A stretch of DNA of 64,000 nucleotides from the NCBI GenBank assembly GCA_029204225.1, contig CM055105.1, positions 16,625,353-16,689,352 of the forward strand. Direction: 5' to 3'. Below are positions 26,313 through 37,170 of this stretch, in pieces (the stretch's first letter is position 1; each line of letters opens with the position of its first letter). Made by a program: the position numbers and the translations under genes. The notes beneath the pieces were generated by a model that was given only the letters and a program-made list of their open reading frames with translations, had not been told where the DNA came from and ran no database searches. The DNA is from Diphasiastrum complanatum. Taxonomy: Eukaryota > Streptophyta > Lycopodiopsida > Lycopodiales > Lycopodiaceae.

Positions 26313-27249
26313 TAGTTCAAAGTGGTTTTTTTTTTTCTTTTTTGAGGTAGATTATGGATAAAATTAATTTTCATAATTTATTTTTTGAAAATCGTTATTG
26401 GGTTTTTAACGTTCTAAGGCTGTTTAGCTCACTTGTGCAACTTTTTGTGATTTTCAATTTGGATCGATGTGACTTTTGCAACTTGTGATATTTGCAATTC
26501 TTGTGACCTATATTCTCTTGTGACTTTTGCTTTGTCCAGCAAATTGCGTTGGAAAATTATGGATCCCAAAAGATCAAGTATGCACAATCACCAAATTGTT
26601 GAATTTGACGGTAAAAAATAGCCAAAATCCATCACGTGAACTAATGTCCATGGGTTTAGACCGATGGACATTACCTAGTACATAAGGGTTAAGGTGAGTG
26701 TTGTTGTTTTTTTTTTGGGGTGGGGGGTGACATATTTAAGAATACCAATAGATTTGAGATAGTGTTTTTTTTTTTTATAAAACAAAAAACCTCAGTCTAG
26801 GATCTTAGATTATGCTTAAATCCTTCTACTTGACAATTCTTAATATATCTTATGTTGGAAAAATGAGGGAAGGTGTGAAAGATTGCAATAGCTTGAAGCG
26901 TCAAGAGACATTGTCGGGCTATCGCGTTCGATAGCATTGCAGAAGACTTAGCGAATTAAGAGCGCTGTGTCTAGATCATTTGTCATAACAGAATCAATCG
27001 ATTAATCGATGAGTCAGTAGGTGTCTTAGACAACCATGGATATATAATTCAAAGGCATCAAGGACATCCATGATTATGCTCTTTGACTCAGTTGATAAGA
27101 CACACAAGGAGGATAACAAGCATTCGATTCACAATCAAAAAGTAGAAACAACAATAACCATTCACACATTATACACCGATTTGAATAACATGGAGTAGAT
27201 GCGTGAATGTACATAGGATTGCTATCACAGGAATCTACCCATCGGTATA

Positions 27250-28876
27250 GCCTCAAGATGGATAATGTCTGACTTTTGGAGTGCAGATCCATCAAGATTT
27301 ATCATTCTTGGAGACAGATCAAAGCATCAAGTGAATGGTATTGGTTCGCTATGCCAGCTCAACAAATGGCAGAGACAGACGACTCGAAGACGTTCTGTTC
27401 GTACCTACACTGCAGCAGGACTTGCTATCAGTTGCAAGAATAGCCGATGCTGGCACGCGTGTGACGTCTCAGACGAAGCATGCAATGTCATTGATGCAAG
27501 CACCAGTACAGTGATTACTCAAGGTAGAAGAAAAGGCAGCCTGTATCACTTGAAGGTACGCCTACCTGCAGATCAAGTACATCAAACCCATGATGATTCG
27601 TCAGATACTCTATGACACATGAGACTATGCCATATGAATTCAATGGCATTGTATCAAGCAAGCCATCATGGAGCAATCATAGGGGTGAGCATCTCGAATG
27701 CAACCAGTTCGATGACTTGTGATGCATGTATAAAAGATAAGATGTCACGTACTCCTTTTGTCAATGACTCCTACAGAACGACAAAGATTCTGGAGCTAGT
27801 ACATTCAGACATCTGTGGACCTTTCAACGTGATCTCAGTAGGAGGCTCGAAATACTATATCACCTTTATTGATGAGTATAGTAAGTTTGCCAGAGTCTAC
27901 TTCATTCACAATAAATCAGATGCATTTGACAAATTCACAAAGTATGTGAACTGGGTAAAAATTCAGAACAGATCGGGGTGGAGAATACATCTCAAACCGA
28001 TTCACTGATTTTTGCAATGATCGAGGAATCATTCACAGAAGGACAACATCCTATACACCGCAGCACAATGGTGTTGCAGAAAGATAGAACAGGACTCTCA
28101 TGGAAGCCGCCAGGTGCATGATGGCCTATTCGAAGGCTCCAAGAGTGTTGTGGGCTGAAGCAGTAGCTACAACTGCTTACATTCAGAACATGACAGGAAA
28201 ATCTGGTGTTCCTCAGACAACACCACACGAATTATGGTGGGGTAAAAAAACCCAATCTAACTCATATTTGAATATTTGGCTGTGTAGCATATGCACATGT
28301 TCCTAACAAGCTTCGAAAGAAGCTTGATGAGAAAGCAGAAAAAGGATATCTTGTAGGATATGACAATCATTCGTCATACTACAGAATCTATATGCTAGAG
28401 ACAAACACAGTGAAGACAGTCAGAGACGTCAAGTTCGATGAGAGCAGAACAATGGCCAACAATGATCCTGTCAGTTATGAATTTCTTGGAAGACAATACT
28501 ATGATCTACCAACCACGACAGAGGGAGCAGAGGACGAACACTCAGACGAAGATGTTCGAGTCGCACCTCAGTCAAGTGACGAATCAGACGAAGAAAGATT
28601 CGCAAGCTAGCCTACTGCTACAACATCTGCAAACCGAAATGGTTCGGGCCCTAGCAGAACAGGTAAAGGCAAGAACATTGCAATACCAGAAGGATCTCCC
28701 AGAAGATCAACAAGAGAACGAAGAGCGCCAACAAGATTTGTACCAGACAGCTCAGCTTCTACATCTGAAGAGTTTTGTGGATTCAGTGGAGAACCACAAA
28801 CATTCGAGGAAGCAATATGTCCAGACAAGGACAAATGGATCCAAGCCATGAATTAGGAGATGGAATCCATGAAGAA
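27250..28876 (+). pseudogene. Copia family A, copy 1: protease end to RT start (truncated)
   Basis: Ty1/copia pol remnant. It starts inside the protease/pre-integrase region (SDFWSADPSRFIILGD), continues through the GAG-pre-integrase HHCC region (RLCHMNSMALYQASHHGAI; CDACIKDKMS), the integrase core (HSDICGPFNVISVGGSKYYI; FIDEYSKFARV; NGVAER then stop), the integrase C-terminal part (PRVLWAEAVATTAYIQN), the acidic linker (DEDVRVAPQSSDESDEERFA) and stops just into RT (SGEPQTFEEAI, EMESMKN). It has in-frame stops (27613, 28084, 28855) and frameshifts (~27960, ~28255). The RT is cut off by an LTR fragment at 28877. Same family as 41574-43105 and 46240-48405. Confidence 0.9.
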
Positions 28877-29729
28877 TGCGATGCCACGAAATTGTTAAAT
28901 ATTGAATATCAATATAAATATGGCATGATATACTCAAAAATGAAGATATGAGTTAGATAACTATAAATCATGAAGAGGCCTAAGTCATTTTTTGGGAATA
29001 TATCTCCTAAGTACTTGCCGTGTAATTAAGGACAAGACCTTTAAAAGGAAAGACATTGCCTTGGATAACCTTTACTAGGTCGTCCACACGAAATGACTAG
29101 ATATGAAAAGACATGTTAAACTAGAGTAATCTTAACTCTTAGTTAAATATACCTTTCATGGTATAATTGAACGTATACTTAGTCTAATTGTTAACTAGAC
29201 CCTTATGCGGGAGCGACGCACTTGTTGTTTTAGAGGTGTGTTTGTTCGTCCCGTAGAACATATATTGATCTCACACTTCAGTCTCGAGCATCGAGAGAGA
29301 AGAGTTTATGCATATGTAAGAGATTGAAGAAGTGAATAGAGTTATGAGAGTTATTCTCCCTTATCTCTGTTCTCCGCACTGTTGAGTGTGAGTGATTTTG
29401 AGTCTACTAGCAATCTCTAATGCATTACATGAATTACTCTCTGATCAGACAGACTCTCTAGCGCATTACAGTCGTTTGCTGTGTATCCGTAAAACATGCT
29501 CTAAAGAACTGTCTTAAAACCATCTTATTCGTCTGTTGCGAATACTTTTTTTTTGGCACTCGAATAACGACTATCTTTGGTACAGTCTAGCACGTTCATT
29601 GAATAAAGCTGTATGTATACAATTGAGATGACAGTCCCTGTCTGAAGAATTGAGATTTTGATCTGTTTTCCTGATTGTAATTGACATAAGTTTCTAACGT
29701 GCTCTAAAACTATTCGTGTTGGACGAAAA
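28877..29729 (+). mobile_element. Truncated LTR of Tat-like gypsy family
   Basis: Closely matches, in reverse complement, 58440-59290, the 3' LTR of the Tat-like element at the end of the window. It begins TGCGATGCCACGAAATTG at the same position as the other LTR (TGTGATGCC...) and follows it to about 29729, where similarity stops; about 0.4 kb of the LTR 3' end is missing. No internal sequence follows. It is embedded in copia family A sequence, from which about 260 bp is missing at this site. Confidence 0.8.
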
Positions 29730-29785
29730 GATAATGTTCTTACATGGTGAGCTAGACAAAGAAGTCTACATGGATCAACCTCCAG
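29730..29785 (+). pseudogene. Copia family A RT scrap
   Basis: Encodes FLHGELDKEVYMDQPP, the RT segment that in copy 3 (46870-46930) lies about 85 residues after the point where copy 1 breaks at 28876. It then abuts minus-strand copia D sequence at about 29785. Confidence 0.75.
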
Positions 29786-29987
29786 ACTGATAACAGGTTC
29801 TTTGATAGTTGAGGAACGTGAAAGACGTTGGGAGCACAAATAGATAGATCATTGTTGAATATGATCTTGGTTGTCCCTTTGCCTTCAACGCATATGGTGC
29901 TTGAATCTCCGAGGTAGATGAATTGATCTCTGTTGTAAGATGCATACTCGGTAAACAATTCCTCACGAGAGGTCATGTGTTGGGTAG
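29786..29987 (-). pseudogene. Copia D, protease part downstream of the chromovirus insertion
   Basis: Minus strand: HMTSREELFTEYASYNRDQF, LGDSSTICVEGKG and VFHVPQLSKNLLSV, the protease C-terminal part of a copia polyprotein. Its N-terminal part lies at 36275-37020, split by the 6.3-kb chromovirus. The sequence is lost at about 29785. Confidence 0.85.
29983..29987 (+). repeat. Target-site duplication GGTAG (left)
   Basis: Identical to 36275-36279 on the other side of the chromovirus; 5 bp is the usual size for Ty3/gypsy integration. Confidence 0.95.
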
Positions 29988-30345
29988 TGTTACGAGCTCG
30001 TAACCAGTGCCAAACCCTAGAGAACACAGATAGGTCAGATACCACAATCAGGTTCGTGTCCAGCGTACATGACCAACAAGGCAAGGCAGTGTGAGTAGTG
30101 TGCCCCAGCACGATCCATAGCCATGGCGGGCCTAACACAGCCTAGGGACCCTGTCAGCAGGATAGGGCCCCCAGTTGGGTCCCGACATGCAGTCGGCCAC
30201 GTCAGTGCCACGTGGCTGACACTTGGCAGTAGCATGCTACCAGTCCTCACACTAGGCTAGGAGGGGCTTACTCTCTATCAGGGAGTAGGCAAGGTTGGGT
30301 GGATCAGTTAGTGTTTGCCCTACTGTGGTGTTAGGAACTATTACA
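29988..30345 (+). repeat. Chromovirus 5' LTR
   Basis: 358 bp, TG...CA ends, followed after one base by the PBS. Pairs with 35917-36274. GC-rich central part, includes gccacgtcagtgccacgtgg, a partly palindromic element that could bind regulators. Confidence 0.95.
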
Positions 30346-30346
30346 C

Positions 30347-30359
30347 TGGTATCAGAGCC
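30347..30359 (+). promoter_or_regulatory. Primer-binding site (initiator tRNA-Met)
   Basis: TGGTATCAGAGCC, complementary to the 3' end of plant initiator methionyl-tRNA, one base after the LTR; priming site for minus-strand cDNA. Confidence 0.95.
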
Positions 30360-31120
30360 ATCTCCATCTTAGGGATGTTAGTTTTCAGCAGTGGAGAAAG
30401 TAGCTAGATTGCTCAGAACTTCTTCAAGTTTTCAGAAATCTACAAAGCAGGGTCAGCGCTGGAAAATCAGGAGGATACTCAGAAAATCGTGGTGAAAACT
30501 TCTGTTTTCTACCTGGGATTTGAGGCAAAATAGAGGTGCAGGTCCAGCGCTGCCAGATCAGGATTCAATCCTGATTTTCGAGTGAAATTCTACCAAGTTC
30601 TCAACATTTCCAGAGCAGAAAGATTGGCATAGGTTCAGCGCTCCCATAGCTGAGGAAAAATCAGAATTTGGAACACTTTTTGGGCCCCAAATCAGAAGAA
30701 ATTGGGCTAGTTAGGTTGCTTCCCAGCCAGCGAGGGTAGGAACTAGTTTGTTCCGGATTTTTCTTGCACCCTTTCTAGATTTTACTCGACTTTTGGGAAA
30801 TTTCAGGGCTGCCACAGATCAACGAGCAGGGTACCATCACCAATTCCATGATTTGCAAGTGGATTTGGGCTTTGAATCTGGATTTTTGGTACCGATACTG
30901 GAGCTGTCAGATCAACGGGGGGGGATAGCAAAAAAATTTCAGAATCACAGGTCTGGAAGCAGCTAAAGAAGAGCTGAAAGGGCTTTTCTTGATTCTCTCT
31001 ATGGAAGTACAGTTCTCAGAAAGAGCTAAGTTTTCTTTCCCTCCTTGTACAGTTGTAAATTAGTCGTTTAGACTTTTTTTTTCCTTTAGAAGTTAAGGTA
31101 GCTCTCTTTCAGTTTCGAAG
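30360..31120 (+). other. Chromovirus untranslated leader
   Basis: No ORF of note. Contains three copies of ggtycagcgct at 30451, 30541 and 30632, spaced about 91 bp, each followed by A/G-rich sequence; possibly packaging or structural RNA motifs. Confidence 0.6.
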
Positions 31121-32430
31121 ATGACCACTCCTCAAGGACCTGATCAACCCCCGGAGAGAGGCTTCGACGAACTTGAAACAGAAGCCTTGGCTTACAGAAA
31201 AGGGAAGAAACCCATGGAAGTAGAAGAACAGGAACAGTTCACCGAAGAACTCGACGAACTGGTTACCAAGGAGCAGTTCTTCCAATTGGTAACAGAAGTG
31301 GATGAACTGAAGTTGGCATTAGCCAATTTCAAGTCAGTGTGGATGACTCGTTCGCTGAACTCAAAATCTTGATTTTGAGTTCCGCGAAAGGAAGCCTTCC
31401 CTCCACTTCTCAGTTATCCCCTTCTCCACTTCCATCAGTTTCGGGTGAGACTTTACGGTCTCACCCCAGTGTTTTTAAAGACTTTAAAACCTCCTACTTT
31501 TAATGGGGAAGAGAATGATAGAAATGTAGATGTTCTACAAACCTTCCTCAGCAAATGGAAGAACATTCATGCTCTTAAACAGACCCCTGACCATTTGCAC
31601 GCTATTGAGGCCAGTCTTTCCTTAGGGCCTATGGCCTATAAGTGGTGGTTAAATCTCCAGGAGACTGGGCAGACTCCCCGGTCATGGAAAGCTTTTGAAG
31701 AAGCTTTCCTAAGAGAATTTCTACCAGAGAATGAACTTGATAGAGCCTGGGAAGCCTGGGAAAGAATAGTAATGGACAAGTCCCTCATCCTATATATCTC
31801 GCAGTATCGAGAAGCAATTTTAAAGATTAAAAATATGGATGACTATCAGAAAATCAGGGGATTTGTCCGTGGCCTCAAAGATGAATATAAAGTAGAGGTC
31901 CAGAGAAGCTCGCCTACTACCCTTGAGAAAGCTCTCAGATATGCTCAAATCTATGATGATTCAGTGGGTAGGAAGAGGGCGAGACAACAGCCACTTTCTG
32001 AGCAGCCTTCTCAGAAAGACTTTCAAATTAAAAAGAAATTTTTAAAAAGAAAGAAAGAAGATAAATTTAAAGGTGAAGCTCCTCAGAAACGCCCTTCACT
32101 CATACAGCCCTTAAAACCAGATGATTTTGAGAAAGCCAAACAAGAACGTTTGTGCTTTGTGTGTATGGGCAAGGGACACACTGTCAGACAGTGTCCCAAG
32201 GGGCCTTTCACTAAAAAAGATAAGATAGATAAAAAACAAGTTCATCTTGTTCAGACTGTATGTTTCCCCAGTGACTCGGCAACTTCCAAGATCAAAGTGT
32301 ATTATGAAGATCATGAACACTGTTGCCAGCTGACCTCTGCAATGCTAGCGGGACCCTTCAGTTTTGGGCCGCATGACCTAGTACGTATGCATGGGAAAAT
32401 TGGTAACCAGTCAGTAAGAGTCATGGTTGA
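31121..32430 (+). pseudogene. Chromovirus gag (capsid and zinc knuckle)
   Basis: Starts MTTPQGPDQPPERGFDELE with an acidic, helix-prone N-terminus; one in-frame stop at 31370-31372 separates it from the capsid part (31445 on: LKPPTFNGEENDRNVDVLQ, WWLNLQETGQTPRSWKAF, FLREFLPENELDRAWE). A lysine-rich stretch and a CX2CX4HX4C zinc knuckle (CFVCMGKGHTVRQC, about 32153-32194) follow. The frame runs on into protease without a break. Confidence 0.9.
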
Positions 32431-34030
32431 TGATGGGGCAACCCATAATTTCATCAACCACACCCTGGTTAAAAAGCTTAAACTACCAGAAGTACCTAGT
32501 CAGCATAGGTACATAGTTTTTAGCTAAGGGTGAAGATAAAAAAAAATGAGAAACTATGGTAAGTAAGTTAAATCTTGGTATTCAGGGGTACCAAGATGAA
32601 ATAAACTTTCAGATAATGCACCTGGATCGAACAGACATTGTTCTCGGGAGAGATTGGCTCTACAGTTTAGGACCTTCCCTCCACAGAAACTATCAGGAGA
32701 ACACCCTCAGCTTTCAGCATAAAGGCCGAGAGATCCAATTGCATGGGGAGCATGATGTTCCCAACAGCCCTATGTTCTGCAGTTCAGAGCTTTGTCAGCT
32801 AATCGGAGATGAAGACCATCAGGTATTCTTATGTGACTTTCATTTTATTCCTGAAGTTTCTATTTCCAGTTCTATTCAGCAGAAAATCAGTAAATTAGAA
32901 ACTTTATTGTCTAAATTTAAAGATGTTTTTCCTGAAGATTTGCCACATAGTTTACCACCTAGCAGAGAGGTAGATCATGTAATAAACCTAGTACCAGGTA
33001 CAGCACCTGTTTCTAAACCTCCATATCAGGTCAGCCGAACAGAGGATGAAGAAATAACTAGGCAGTTAACAGACTATCTTGGGAAAGGCCAAATTCAGAC
33101 CAGTAGTTCACCATGGGCCTCACCAGTCCTATTGGTGAAAAAGAGAGAGGGGTCTATGCGTCTTTGCGTATATTACAGAGCCCTCAATAAAGTCACAATT
33201 AAGAATAAATACCCTATGCCTCGGGCAGACGAGTTGTTTGATCAACTCGACGGGGCTAAGTTTCTCAGTAAAATAGACCTCAGATCGGGATATCATCAAG
33301 TCCGTATAAAATCGGAAGATGTCTCGAAAACAGCTTTTAGGACTCGTCACGGTCATTATGAGTTTAAGGTGATGCCATTTGGGCTCACAAATGCTCCAGC
33401 TACCTTTATGACCTTGATGAACAGTGTCCTCAGACCATACTTGGGTAAGTTTGTAGTCGTATTTTTAGACGACATCCTCGTTTACAGCAAAACAAGGAAG
33501 GAGCATCTAAAACACCTCAGAAAGGTGTTTCGACTGCTTAGAAAGCATAAGCTCTATGCTAAACAATCCAAGTGTGTATTCTTCGTTGAAGAAGTAGCAT
33601 ATTTGGGTCACATTATCTCTTCAGATGGGATTAAGATGGACCCAAATAAAGTTAAAGCCATACTCAGTTGGCTGAGACCTCAGAATATTTTGGAACTTCA
33701 AATCTTTCTTGGTCTGGCGGGATATTACAGACAATTTGTCAAGGAATATGCTCAGATAGCAGTCCCTATGACAAATCTCCTTAAGGGGAAGGGAAAGAAG
33801 TTCATTTGGGAGTCCGCACAGCAGGAGAGCTTTGATGCTCTCAAAACAGCCTTAGCTACAGCACCAGTTTTAAAAGTCGTCGACCCCAATCAGCCATTTG
33901 TGGTCGAAACAGATGCTAGCGACTTTGCAGTAGGTGCTGTACTACTCAGGGCAGACGACCAGTTGCGTTCGAGAGTAAAAAACTTGAGCCAGTTCAGACT
34001 AGGTACAATGCCTATGAAAAGGAACTCTTT
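32380..34030 (+). pseudogene. Chromovirus protease, reverse transcriptase, RNase H start
   Basis: The retropepsin motif reads VMVDDGATHNFI, an Asp where DSGA is normal. A frameshift near 32520 and a stop at 32547 precede 32556-34037, which encodes the protease end ([13 protein letters not shown]), RT with fingers/palm motifs ([46 protein letters not shown]) and the active site [12 protein letters not shown] near 33455-33490, the thumb ([17 protein letters not shown]) and the start of RNase H ([15 protein letters not shown]). A 1-bp frame break near 33966 moves the rest to the original frame. Confidence 0.93.
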
Positions 34031-35767
34031 TCTATAGTCCATGCCCTTAAGACTTGGAGGCATTATTTGTATGGTGCCAACTTTGAGGTCCTGACAGACC
34101 ATGAGAGTCTCAGATACCTTTGCAATCAACCTGAACTTAGAGGTCGGAAAGCTCGTTGGGCAGAGTTGATGCAAGAGTTTGACATGTCTATCAGATATAG
34201 ACGTGGAAAATTCAATACAGTAGCAGATGCCCTTAGCAGAATGCCTATGATAAACGAACTGAGTTTTACTCAGATTCGTAATGAGTTACTCGAGTCCTTG
34301 AGAAAGAAATGCCAGCATGATGCATTTTTCTCTACTATCTGGAACTCAGTCCAGAGCAGACAGTTACAGACTCCAGAACCAGTTCCCGGGGCTGGTGCTA
34401 GTTCATCCAAGAATATGGCAGCTTCCATTGAGGATGATGATGAGTCTGAGTATACGTTGTCAGATGACGTTGAGGAATCTGAGCCTGTATTACCCAAGCA
34501 AATCCTAGTGGTTGAGGGTCAGTTGACTCAAGGATTCAAATGGAAACAGTATTCCATTCAGGATGAGTACTTGCTCTATAGAGATAGAGTATGTGTCCCC
34601 AATTCAGAGGATTATAGGCAACAGGTCCTATATGAATGTCATGACAATCCTAGCGCGGGACACCCAGGCATACAGAAGACCTATGAGCTTTTTCGTAGGC
34701 AATTTTTCTGGCCCAGTATGAAAAAGGACGTCCACTAGTATGTAACCAGTTGCCAGAAATGTCAAGTAAATAAAGCAGAGCGTTTAAAGACATGAGGGTT
34801 GTTGCATCCCTTAGAAATACCAGCTGGTAAATGGGAGAGTATCTCCATGGATTTTATAGTAGGCCTGCCTAAAACCCAAAAGGGTAATGACGCTATATGG
34901 GTCACAGTTGACCGTCTGACCAATATGGCTCATTTCATTCCGACCAAAACAACCGTTAGAGCTCCAGAGTTAGCGAGGTTGTTTGTAGACGGGCTATTTA
35001 AATTGTACAGTCTACCTTCCGGCATAGTTAGCGACCGAGACAGTAAGTTTACTGGAAATTTTTGGAGGCCAATATTCCATCATCTCCATACTAAACTTAA
35101 TATGAGTACCACCGACCATCCACAGACGGGCGATCAAACAGAAAGGGTAAATCAAGTGCTGGAGGATATGCTTCGTGCATACGTCAGCAAGAAGCAGACA
35201 AATTGGGAGTAGTATATCTCGATATTAGAGTTTGCTTACAACAGTACCAAACATTCAGCTACGAGATACAGCCCATTTATGTTGATGTACGGTTTTCAGC
35301 CACGCTCACCCACAGCTGTAGGGTTTAAACAAGAAAAAGTTGAAGCAGCCAGAAAATTTTTAGAGGACCTAAACCATATGATAGAACATGCTAAGCGTAG
35401 CATTAGACAGTCCCAGGATCGAGCCAGGCATTATGCAGATCCACACAGATGGGATGTGCAGTTCTCCACTGGTAAGAAAGTTTACTTGAGAGTCCCAGTT
35501 GACTCTAAAACGCTCAAATCAGGAGTGTGTGCTAAGTTGTCTCCAAGGTATTGTGGTCCCTTTACCATCAGTAGGAGACTAGGTGAGGTCACCTATGAAC
35601 TAGAACTCCCACACAGCAATAAGGTTTTTCCAGTCTTTCATGTAAGTCAGTTACGAAAAGCCTTAACCAGATCAGACAATCTAGTAGGGGACAATGTTCT
35701 AGTTCTCCCATTGGATCCTCAACAACCTCCACATGAGCTAGAGGAGATTCTTAATAGTAGAGAGACG
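33960..35767 (+). pseudogene. Chromovirus RNase H end and integrase
   Basis: Continues as [39 protein letters not shown] and NTVADALSRMP (RNase H), then integrase: HHCC (ECHDNPSAGHPGI ... CQKCQ), catalytic residues in ISMDFIVGLP, GIVSDRDSKFTGNFW and QTERVNQVLEDML, and the C-terminal part with KLSPRYCGPFTISRRLG (GPY/F-like) and VFPVFHVSQLRKAL. In-frame stops at about 34736, 34793 and 35210 interrupt it; all are of kinds that C-to-T decay can make. Confidence 0.93.
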
Positions 35768-35904
35768 TAGACTTGTCATACTCTATACTGAGAATATCTG
35801 GTTAAGTGGAATGATCGGCCTGTTGAGAATGCCACTTGTGAAAGAGGCAGCGTCCTTCGCAAGATTTTTCCAGACTTTGTCTTAGAGGACCAAGACGGTT
35901 CTTA
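35768..35904 (+). pseudogene. Chromodomain remnant at integrase C-terminus
   Basis: In the same frame as integrase, after in-frame stops at 35768 and about 35789, the sequence encodes EYLVKWNDRPVENATCE and RKIFPDFVLEDQDGS before TAA at 35902-35904. The VKW..-P.E.ATWE pattern is that of retrotransposon chromodomains, with Cys in place of the second conserved Trp. The stop is followed immediately by the polypurine tract. Confidence 0.85.
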
Positions 35905-35916
35905 AGGGGGAGGGAG
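35903..35916 (+). promoter_or_regulatory. Polypurine tract of chromovirus
   Basis: aagggggagggag directly before the 3' LTR; plus-strand primer site. Confidence 0.9.
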
Positions 35917-36274
35917 TGTTACGAGCTCGTAACCAGTGCCGAACCCTAGAGAACACAGATAGGTCAGATACCACAGTCAGGGTCGTGTCCAGCGTACATG
36001 ACCAACAGGGCAAGACAGTGTGAGTAGTGTGCCCCAGCACGGTCCATAGCCATGGCGGGTCTAACACAGCCTAGGGACCCTGTCAGCAGGATAGGGCCCC
36101 CAGTTGGGTCCCGACGTGCAGTCGGCCACGTCAGTGCCACGTGGCCAACACTTGGCAGTAGCATGCTACCAGTCCTCACACTGGGCTAGGAGGGGCTTAC
36201 TCTATATCAGGGAGTAGGCAAGGTTGGGTGGATCAGTTAGTGTTTGCCCTACTATGGTGTTAGGAACTATTACA
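35917..36274 (+). repeat. Chromovirus 3' LTR
   Basis: 358 bp, the same length as the 5' LTR and about 96% identical by eye, with ~13 differences of which ~11 are transitions. Confidence 0.95.
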
Positions 36275-36279
36275 GGTAG
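36275..36279 (+). repeat. Target-site duplication GGTAG (right)
   Basis: Identical to 29983-29987. Confidence 0.95.
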
Positions 36280-37170
36280 CGCCATTGTCCAGGTACCAAC
36301 TATCACAGTCTTCGTTGCTGTTGTTGTAAGCCATTAACAAATGTGTATCTTGCTCCTTGAATTCTGTCGTGTTGGAGGAGTCTGGCTGTTGTTGTTGTTG
36401 CTTCTTTGTCTCGTTGTAGATCCGGATACTGTTGCCTTGATTCTTGCCCTTGGAGTAGTCTTTCTTCTTGGTGTATAGAGCCATGGATTTGTCTTTGATA
36501 GACAGGCTACTGATCTTTCTCTGCATTTCTTCTTGAAGTAGGTGACCAATCACCTTTTGAAGAGTGAGGTTGGGTTGTGTAGAGATCATCACCATAAAGT
36601 GCTCATACGACTTTGGAAGAGAAGAAAACAAGGTCATAACGACATCATCATCTTGAATACCACATCCTACATCTGATAACTGATCCATTAAAGATTTGAA
36701 GCTGTTGATGTGAGAAGTGATGGCAGTAGAATTAGACATGCTAAGAGTAAAGGACTTTATTCTAAGATGTAATCTAGTGGTTACATCATGAGTCTCATAG
36801 AGATTTGATAACAGATCTAATGCATTCTTAGAGGTTTTGCATGTGGTAACATGGGATGTTTGGGAGTCAGCCAGATTGAGTGTGATGCATGCTAAGGCCT
36901 TCTGAACTTTGATCTTCCATGCCTTTGCTTGATCACCATCTTTTGGTTTCAAGTGAGTACCTTCTACTACATCCCAAAGATCTCTATCTATCAACATCAT
37001 CCAGAGTTTTAACTTCTAGATGTAGAAGCTAGAACCATTGAACTTGTCAATGACTCTAGCTTCGCTGGATGATGAAGACGAAGAGCTACCTATATGAGAC
37101 GTAGTAATAGTAATACAAATAGAACACACTTAATCTCTTGGTATATATGAGCTATGCTCTAATACCAATT
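36275..37170 (-). pseudogene. Copia D gag and protease start, with leader and PBS
   Basis: Minus strand, interrupted at 36275 by the chromovirus. After a leader it encodes copia gag: WMMLIDRDLWDVVEGTHLKP, KALACITLNLADSQTSHV, ALDLLSNLYETHDVTTRL, SDVGCGIQDDDVVMTLFSSL (UBN2-type gag), a poly-Gln stretch (KKQQQQQPDSS) and the protease motif CDSWYLDNGAT. Gag residues upstream of 37000 read through one stop. A primer site resembling initiator tRNA-Met (ttggtattagagcat) lies at about 37153-37167, right after the LTR that ends at 37171. The first two bases of the target duplication are shared with the protease codons. Confidence 0.88.

Larger units (their letters stand above)
29988..36274 (+). mobile_element. 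Near-complete chromovirus-type Ty3/gypsy retrotransposon
   Basis: 6,287 bp with 358-bp LTRs (TGTTACGAGC...GAACTATTACA), PBS for initiator tRNA-Met, a ~760-bp leader, gag, protease, RT, RNase H, integrase, a C-terminal chromodomain remnant, a polypurine tract and a perfect 5-bp target duplication. Order RT-RNase H-integrase defines Ty3/gypsy; the chromodomain places it among chromoviruses, which use it to target chromatin. By eye the two LTRs differ at about 13 of 358 positions, mostly transitions, and the coding region carries several stops and two frameshifts, so this copy is not autonomous. It interrupts copia D. Confidence 0.96.

Noticed and set aside
30748-30966. Plus-strand 72-codon ORF in the chromovirus leader
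   Set aside because: No similarity, lies in the untranslated leader between PBS and gag.
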